From Bimastos eiseni (Eukaryota > Annelida > Clitellata > Crassiclitellata > Lumbricidae): 64,000 nucleotides of DNA. A program made the position numbers and the translations under genes. The notes beneath the pieces are model-generated. The model saw only the letters and a program-made list of their open reading frames with translations, searched no databases and had not been told where the DNA came from. This document shows, in pieces, positions 56,901-64,000 of this stretch (position 1 is its first letter; the number at the start of each line of letters is the position of its first letter). The stretch is from NCBI GenBank assembly GCA_959347315.1, contig OY365814.1:28488885-28552884 (forward strand), read 5' to 3'.

Positions 56901-57484
56901 GCTTAATAAGGCTTCTAAGTAGCGCTATATATACGTGACTTATAACTATTCCTGGGGTGGACAACCTTATGAGTTATGAGGAGCACGTTTTATGTTAGCT
57001 AAATGTTTTGGATACCATGGTGCGGTGTAAGCAACTCGTTGAATTACATAATATGCTAGTCTTATAATATAATTCGATAATGGCTAATTAATGTTCATAT
57101 AATTTTATCAACTTCGTAAATAGGTTACACAAAAGTAAAATTACAACAACGACGGTCACACCTATAAAGGTCTCTAATTTACTTTAATATAATTTTATTA
57201 TATTATTATTTTATTGCATAATTGTATTATGACTATATTCCATTTCTATTTTTTATTATTATATCATTATATTGTCTAGATGTACGTCAACTCAATTCGC
57301 AAGCGAAGGCCTATCGACGAACCTTCTCAGCAACACTTATCTTCGCTATTTGCACAGCCACAGTTTGTTTAGCACTTGATCGCAACCTTTAGTCTTAGTC
57401 ACAACTATTATGAGCCTATGGTCGCCTCTGAGTTGCATTTACTGGGCTTCCATATAGACCTTAAGTCCTAAGATATACACTTAA

Positions 57485-57640
57485 GCAAAGGCGGCAGTCC
57501 GGGGGGTGGTCTGGGGGACAAGTCTCCCACCCTTTACAGAGAGGGAGCACGTTATACGTTTGTCCCTCCCTCCCCCACATATTCTACCACTCTCATTGGG
57601 TGCACCCACCTGTCAGACGAGATCACCCCTTTGCACCGAA
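57485..57640 (-). mobile_element. dispersed repeat, copy B (inverted relative to 35140)
   Basis: The minus strand reads TCTGACAGGTGGGTGCACCC, then GTATAACGTGCTCCCTCTCT, then GTGGGAGACTTGTCCCCC, the same order as copy A. Confidence 0.7.
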
Positions 57641-59270
57641 GGTCTAAGATCGTCGGCGACTTCTGTTTTTGTTCATTAATAACAAGGCATATTAAATAAT
57701 AAGACGATTTTGCACGCTTGTAGTTTTGTACCGTTGGCCTATGACAGATTATAATCGACTCGGCGTATAACAGCTATTATATATATGCATATATATTATA
57801 TATTATAAAAAGATATATAGGCCTACTGATTGCCATTTGGTTGTCTTCTTCAATTTTACAAAACGTGATAACATTCGGCCAACTGCAACAGAGAAGAGGG
57901 GGGATACGTGACCATTCACACTTTATCTGAAAACACGCCACAGAGTGCGGCAGGTTGAAATAGGTTGCATTCATAACTGAAATTTCTCAGTTTTCCCCAT
58001 TAAATTTTATATAAAACATGTTTGCAATCAATAAAAAATGTTCACAGGCCTGTAGCCTAGATGCCACTAGAGGCGAATTGGTGCTATCACCGCTATAGTA
58101 CGATAGTGTGCATTTGCAGAACTAATCAGCGCGTCAAATATCCGGCAATGGATCACTGGATTAACTTACCTGTGCGTAACGCACGATGGAAAACAAACAG
58201 GTCTGGACAACCGACGGAATTTCAGTATTTTTGGCACATCTGTTGCTAACGCTATCGGTTCTTTAACTCGCAAATATGTACAAAGTCTGCGACGCAGTTA
58301 AAGAACGTCGTCATGCAGTTCAAAGTTGATGGGGTTGTTTCAATTTCTGGCCAGATCGTCAATGTGCGTTCACTGAAGGCTACTGGAGGCTGCATGACTC
58401 ATGGCATAGGCCTACTGTCTGGTGATCATTGGCAAATGACTGCTGTGTCAAGTTCTGTGTATGGTTAAGAGGTTGATATATGGGAGTTTGTGGCTCTGGT
58501 CTGTTTCACCGTGTGGGTCGATGGGTTTGGTTCGGAAGCGGTAATTGTGTGCTCTCTGTCGCGAAATATCGCAGTGTCTGGCTTTCGGTGGAGTTAGTAA
58601 TAGTTGAGAGGAGAGTGTACACAGGGAAAGGGGATGGTTTGCATGGAATGAGATGGAAAGAGAAACGGACAGAGAGAGAGAGGGGGGGGTTAAGGTAAGG
58701 ATGGGAAGAGGGAGGAACTTAGAATGTATGTTGTGGTTATAGCAGAGCGGATAAAAATCTGATCTCTTATGTGTGTGGGCAGAAAACTGAATATCTAATC
58801 TCTTCAATAATGTTATCGCTCTTGTCATAGTGCATTCGGCATCTGTCGGTGGCCGCCCCTCACGGGTAGGGTGGGCCGTGTGTTCCTCTATATTGGTCCG
58901 TTTATGGGTAGAAAAGAGATCGAGGCCTGCACACGACGCAAAGAGAGGCTAGAGCAAAGGACGGAATATGGCAATGTTAGTGTCATATGGTATACTTATT
59001 TATAGCAAACCGAGTCTCTGTGATCATAAGCTAATGACTTTATTCTGTTAGTTTTGCATGCACTGTCATGCAGGCAGTGAAATTGTCTGTAGTGTAGAAG
59101 CCATTAAATCTACACTGTAGGCCTACATCGGAACATAGGCCTGCAAAACCATATTCATGTTCCGTGGGTGTTCTCTGTTGTCCTGTCTTGTGTCTATCTG
59201 ATCATTCGGTGAATATTCTGCTTGGACTGTCTTAACCTTCAGTCCAACATAGAGTAGCTGCAATTCCAGT
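57641..59270. other. no gene recognised
   Basis: Short purine-rich run at about 58660-58720. Frames at 58448-58828 and 58480-58698 lack domains. Confidence 0.4.
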
Positions 59271-59279
59271 CGCCTCTGT

Positions 59280-59420
59280 CCTAAGCATACAACCAGAATG
59301 AGTCGTCTAATTGGTCTTTTGATTGTTCCCTTGATTGGTCCATTCATTAATTGGTCTTGTGATTTGTCGTTTGATTGGTGTTCTGAGCGGTCCTTTGATT
59401 GGTCCGTGGATGGGTCATTT
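59280..59420 (+). repeat. degenerate TTTGATTGGTC array
   Basis: About ten copies of TTGATTGGTC-like words at 10-20-bp spacing. Confidence 0.7.
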
Positions 59421-59495
59421 GAAGGGCACCGGCTCATCCTTCCAGCCAGCCAACAGCATCCGGCTGGTTGCTGATTATCCATCAATTCATTCGTT

Positions 59496-59642
59496 CAGGG
59501 GCGTCAATTCCCTCTGTATGATGGAGGCAAACTCCGTTTCAAAGTGCCAGGAAGGCAAAATATTCCCCCAAAGACGCAAAAAATTCCCCCTAGCAGAAAT
59601 TGGAGGCATTTGCCTCCGGACCCCCCTATCTGGACGCCCCTG
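59496..59642. mobile_element. hAT-like MITE (147 bp)
   Basis: Starts CAGGGGCGTCAATTCCC and ends with the inverted TGGACGCCCCTG. Flanking 8-mers CATTCGTT and CAATCCAT agree at five of eight positions. The interior carries runs of C and G but no ORF. Confidence 0.6.
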
Positions 59643-60955
59643 CAATCCATCGACGCATCCATCAAGCTAGCCAGCTAGCCAGTTAGTCAGTCACCAGCAT
59701 CCGGCCATTAATTCATCCATTCATCCAACCATTCATCCATCCATCGAGCCAGCTCAACCATGCAGTCAGTCACCTTTGATAGGTTCTTTGATCTACCGAC
59801 GGCGGGTTTGATTCTGCTGTTTGGGTCGACGATGTCTAACGACTCTGGTGATAATTAGAAGGCTTCAGAATGCGTCCTTTGTAGTTGATATGATTACGAA
59901 TAGGATCAAAGAGATTAGCTAGCAGACTCCCAGCAGTGGAAATTTCAGACTGGGTGTGGCAATTCTATGTGACGACGGAGCAATGGTGGTCATGGAAACA
60001 AGATCTTTTAGGCCTTAGCCTGACCCGATAACTTGCAACGTTAGTAATTAAGCCAATATAGTTTAAAAAAAAACTGCATTAGATCTGATGAGAAAATTAA
60101 GAGGGTACATTCTGTGCAGCAACAAAATAAAACGCCAGCTGGCACCTTCCCTAATCAGTTTTGATTAGGATTAGGAAGGTGTTTTAATTGTAAAAAGAAC
60201 CGAATGATCAGGTCCTACTCACGTCATACTCTTCAACCGATGTTGATATTGTGGTGGTCTTCATTCTCAAAGCTGACTTTATCCTTTATCCGAATTGATT
60301 CTCTCGAACGATGCTTTTCCGTTATATCCGGGTCACAGATGAACCGTTACGGTTACAATCGTAGAAATTTAGGGTAAACAATTTTCTTCTGTTGCTGATA
60401 CAATCACTATGTATCGATATATCGCACGACACAATTTTGAAGCATTAGTGCACGGTCGTATCCAATGCACAACTCGACAACGTGCAGTAAATGTGAAATG
60501 TGACGGCAATGACACAGGTGCACAATATGCAATATAACGGCTGATGGACGCCAACGCCTAACATACACGCCATGCGGTGCGTTGAATGGACACTCGAGTG
60601 TAGAGACGCAGTTCAACGGGCAATATTTTCTGATAACTTTCAAGTACCGAACGCCATAGGCCTACACAAGATTGGCCCCACATACTCGTATTCATGTATA
60701 CGTACGTAGGGCCTACGCACCTATGATAACATTCTTCATATACAATTTTACACGCATGCATACTTAAAATGTATTACATGTATGCAGCATACTACGTAAT
60801 ACACAGTGCGCAGGCATACATCCTACATGCAGAAACATGCATGCGTCCGTACATAAATAATATAACCTACAGTCCTACACATTTCCTTCTGTATATATAT
60901 ATATATATATATAGGCCTACTCTAACTAAGCTTATTATGCCTATATCTTATCACC
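59643..60955. other. no gene recognised
   Basis: Degenerate CATCCATC/AGCCAGCTAGCC words at 59640-59770 and a (TA)n run at about 60893-60913. The 28-bp word starting TCAGGTCCTACTCACGTCAT at 60208-60235 recurs exactly inside the MITE downstream. Confidence 0.5.
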
Positions 60956-61591
60956 CAGAGGCGCGTTTACATAAAACGGGGCCCTAGGCGCTAACATTTT
61001 GGGACCCTCTGAATTTATGCACTGAATCTGAGGGCCGTTTATAATTGGAGGGGTCATACATCTGGAACGATTTGTGACGAAGGGGAGGAGTCCGAGATAT
61101 GACGTCATCACATCAAATATCGAAATATGCAACTTAATTTATTTAAAAGTTTCACTCAATTAAACACTGAGCCAGCTTCTGTTGGCGAATGCGCTCAAAA
61201 CACGCTCTTGTACACAGCTAGTCGAGCCGATTGACATTCGTATTAACAAAGCAATTGTGATTTATCACACGTACTACACTTGTCACGTGAATGCTTAGCT
61301 GCTCAGGTCCTACTCACGTCATACTCTTCATATAAATATATAAATTATTATATTTAAAATATTTCAAAACGTGAGACATGTTATTCTGTATGAAAGTCTA
61401 AATTTTTTCGGGGGTCCCTGAGTTGTTATTTTTTATGAAATTTTTTCATTTGTTTAGAATTTGTTGTATTTAATGTTTTCACTTGTTTGGGGCTCCCTGA
61501 GACGTTATTTTGTATTTAACGTTTTCATCATTTGGGGGCCCCCTGAGACTAGTGGGCCCTAGGCGCGCGCCTATAGGTAAACGCGCCACTG
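60956..61591. mobile_element. hAT-like non-autonomous element with perfect 8-bp target duplication
   Basis: The left end is CAGAGGCGCGTTTACATA and the right end is the inverted ACGCGCCACTG; the GGGCCCTAGGCGC block is also inverted at the two ends. It is flanked on both sides by TTATCACC (60948-60955 and 61592-61599). The length is 636 bp with no transposase frame. CAGTGGCG-type termini with an 8-bp duplication are diagnostic of the hAT superfamily. Confidence 0.88.
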
Positions 61592-61606
61592 TTATCACCG
61601 TTCATA

Positions 61607-61612
61607 TAATAT

Positions 61613-61645
<33 letters not shown>
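61607..61645 (+). repeat. (TA)n microsatellite
   Basis: Interrupted TA run beside the element. Confidence 0.9.
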
Positions 61646-61658
61646 GGCATATTATATA

Positions 61659-61770
61659 TCAGTGGCGTCGCCAGAGCTTCGAGGCTGGGGGACGGGCAAA
61701 AAGTAACTAACGACTAGGGGTCTGAGGGAGCGTTGGGGCGGAGCCCTAGGACCCTGCGAAATTTTGAGCA
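61659..61770 (+). mobile_element. hAT-like element, left end
   Basis: CAGTGGCGTCGCCAGAGCTT, then ACTAACGACTAGGGGTCTGA and GCGGAGCCCTAGGACCCTGC. The same order occurs at 62300-62395 and 33495-33565. The right end was not located. Confidence 0.6.
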
Positions 61771-62082
61771 TTTTATGCCAAATGGAGTACATTTTGGGCT
61801 CTTGTTTACTTCATATTTTAACCATTCTTTCGAAATAGAAGTAGCCTACCTAAATCATCTCGATGTGTGAAAAAATGTGTTTATATTATATGCAAAGAAG
61901 CTGAGAATTTAGACGTTAGAGGGCGCTTAGACTTTAGGCGTTCGGGCGCTCGCAGTCGAAGCTTTGAAAATTACAGTGTCTTTCTAGACTTCAATTGCGA
62001 GCCTTGGCCCATAGTCAAATATCATCTGGATGCCAAATGCATTTCTGTGTAGGGTTCTTTGTAAAATAGGTGGAGCATACCC

Positions 62083-62281
62083 AGGGCCATACCGAGGGCG
62101 GTGCCATCGGTGCCGTGGCACAGGGCGCAAAATTAGAAGGGGCGCAAATTTCAGGATGGAATAAATTTTATTATTCCATAAATTCATTCTTTCTTGAAAT
62201 AATATTATATGGGAGCGCCAGATTAGGCCCTAATGCCTAGGCACAGGCGCAATTATAGCTTAGTACGGGCCGTACGGCTCT
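62083..62281. mobile_element. putative MITE with CAGGGCCATACC-type ends
   Basis: Left CAGGGCCATACCGAGG; right, in inverse, CAGAGCCGTACGGCCCG. The flanking 8-mers do not match clearly, so the boundaries are uncertain. Confidence 0.45.
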
Positions 62282-62299
62282 GTGTATAGGCTTAAAATA

Positions 62300-62400
62300 C
62301 AGTGGCTTCGCCAGAACTCCCGAGGTCGGGGAGCAAAAAGCTCCAGCGACTAGGGGTTTCTCTATCAGAGTCCGGAGCCCCAGAAGCCTGCGCAATTTTA
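62300..62400 (+). mobile_element. hAT-like element, left end (second copy)
   Basis: CAGTGGCTTCGCCAGAACTC, then AGCGACTAGGGGTTTCTC and GTCCGGAGCCCCAGAAGCCTGC, parallel to the element at 61659. Confidence 0.6.
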
Positions 62401-63678
62401 AGTTTTTCTTTACAATTAAATATAGACCGTGTAGGCCTACAAGAGCTCATGCCCCGTCCTTATACCAAGCCTTCACAGGACGTAACCACCCACATTTTCT
62501 GTCAATTGCTTCTTAGTTATTAGTATTATTATTTCAATAGCTTTATGCTTAAAATCTAAGCAAATTCGGTCTTAGTAAGGAAACTAACATATTTAAAAAG
62601 AACCTAGATAATCAAATCTGATACCAAAATTAATAGCCTATATAGGATATAATATATAGGGTCTCTATAAAATATAAAATCGTTCGCATTACATTATATT
62701 ACATTTATAAATAAAAAACATTGATCGCTTTAGCAAATTAACTGATTAACTTTCAATTGTCTAAAGCTATTACGATAAAAGTTCATAGAACCAACGAACT
62801 GATCCGGTGTCGAGCCATGTATTATTTATGCAGGGTATTCGTCCAGTAGTTTTCGTAATAATTAGTTTATTTGCACTGTACACATTGCTCAGAGCCAACA
62901 CGCCATCCGAATTCACTTGTATAATGTAACCTGTCATATTTATTTATCATTTGACAAAAGTGCTTCTGTGCTGAATAACTGCTTGAAATGTTCAACATAA
63001 GGATCACAGTGTTCACCTACAAAAAACAGATACAAATTAGATCTATGCTAGTAACGCAATACATGCGTTACTAACAACCTATAAAAAGAGGCTATATTAA
63101 AGCCCAAATGAGGTACCTGATAGGTGCTAATTTAAATTTGTTGATAACTTAAGAGGCAGCCATTTCAGTAAGCATAGCAACTGTTGGTGATGCTATAGCT
63201 TAAACTAAAATTTTGCAAATAAAGTCTTTAATAACTATAGGTCTATACAAAAGAGCATCTAACAAACCATTTAAGCTAGCATATTCAGCTTGAAACTTGT
63301 GAGTTAATAAAATTGTGCTAAATAACTTGCAAAAATAACAAACCAGCGTAATCGGGCTAATCGATGGCGGTAACTATAATTGGCACTGATGTAACCAAAT
63401 TACTTTCATAGCTGATTGTTCTAATAGTTAACCCAATTACGAGTATATTGTGTCGTGGTTCATGTACCTAGTAGCATCCCGCTATGGGCAGCAAAAATGC
63501 TGAAATGATTGTATTTGAATGTATTTGAATGAATGTATTTGTTCTTTGTACAATAGTTGTAATAAAAGAAAAAAAGAGCACAAATATTACATTTAGAAAT
63601 AATTAACTTCATAATCGGTATCGGCTATTTAAATAATCAACAAAACTTGGGAACGGCAAAATTAGAAAAATTACAATG
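62401..63678. other. no gene recognised
   Basis: AT-rich. Short direct repeat GTATTTGAATG at about 63510-63535. Confidence 0.4.
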
Positions 63679-64000
63679 TTACAGCTCTAGTAAGAGGGTT
63701 TGTTTGGTCATAGGAGGTAGTCCCGGTCCATCAGGACTCGGGACTGCCCCAAAGAGGCGATTGTTGGTATTAAACCCACCGGAATGGAATTTTGCGTTTC
63801 CGCGTAGTCTGACGTTCCTCTGCTCAAAAAATCTGAAGACCGTAAAGAAAGTCATCGGATTTTCGGTTGCCTTTGCAGCTTCGAGGAACTTTCTCGCAGA
63901 CACCTGATCGACCAAACCAACGCTCTGTGCAAATCTAAACAGATGGCAAAACTTTGCAACGATCGGCAAACCAACATTATTAACTCCAAATCGAACGTTG
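63679..64000 (-). CDS. partial open frame at the right edge, unrecognised
   Basis: The minus strand is open from the window edge for 106 codons to a TAA at 63679. It begins NVRFGVNNVGLPIVAKFCHL and includes RFAQSVGLVDQVSARKFLEA and MTFFTVFRFFEQRNVRLRGN, ending QTLLLEL. The mix of charged and hydrophobic residues is protein-like, but no domain was recognised and codon use is not strongly biased. It could be the last exon of a gene or a transposon-encoded protein; the rest lies outside the window. The overlapping plus-strand frame (63647-63907) is a likely shadow. Confidence 0.4.
   Translation of the reverse strand, partial: NVRFGVNNVGLPIVAKFCHLFRFAQSVGLVDQVSARKFLEAAKATENPMTFFTVFRFFEQRNVRLRGNAKFHSGGFNTNNRLFGAVPSPDGPGLPPMTKQTLLLEL

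Overview
The window is nuclear DNA of a multicellular animal. Genes are split by GT-AG introns of 0.6 to 5.6 kb. The DNA between exons is full of microsatellites, minisatellites, tRNA-derived SINEs, decayed LINE 3' ends and hAT-like MITEs, and nothing resembles a bacterial operon. The TOX-type HMG box and the CBM21 glycogen-targeting subunit are animal families. Abundant GATA, TGTA and CTGT microsatellites and about 30 copies of the palindrome TAGGCCTA suggest an invertebrate, probably marine; I cannot name the phylum.

Three gene models are well supported. (1) A TOX-family HMG-box gene on the + strand has five exons (4386-4985, 10561-10682, 12546-12681, 17027-17107, 19456-19818). They join in frame to 434 codons, but neither the start exon nor the C-terminal end was found; 21067-21203 is a weaker candidate sixth exon. 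(2) A PP1 glycogen-targeting subunit (PPP1R3 type, 486 aa) lies in one coding exon at 45955-47415 (+). It has a probable non-coding first exon ending at 42998 behind a GC-box/CCAAT promoter, and a poly(A) signal at 48649. (3) On the - strand, two exons (53752-53973 and 52512-53144) encode the C-terminal part of a cysteine-rich, probably secreted protein that I do not recognise. A partial open frame also runs off the right edge on the - strand (64000-63679).

Layout: 1-4385 upstream DNA with a LINE remnant, two SINEs and a TATA candidate; 4386-19818 the TOX gene, with repeat-filled introns; 19819-42600 a gene-poor stretch with RTE-like LINE remnants, SINEs, long (TG)n and (GATA)n arrays and an unexplained complex array at 38960-41760 followed by a perfect 21-bp hairpin; 42600-48670 the PPP1R3-type gene; 48670-52500 mostly plain DNA; 52512-53973 the cysteine-rich gene; 54000-64000 a MITE-rich end.

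Nothing links the three genes in one pathway: one is a nuclear DNA-binding protein, one a cytosolic regulator of glycogen metabolism and one probably secreted. The most unusual structures are a minisatellite in TOX intron 3 that appears to have grown from the exon-intron junction and carries repeated copies of the 5' splice site, a 113-bp-arm foldback 100 bp before TOX exon 2, the 38960-41760 array, and the TAGGCCTA over-representation.
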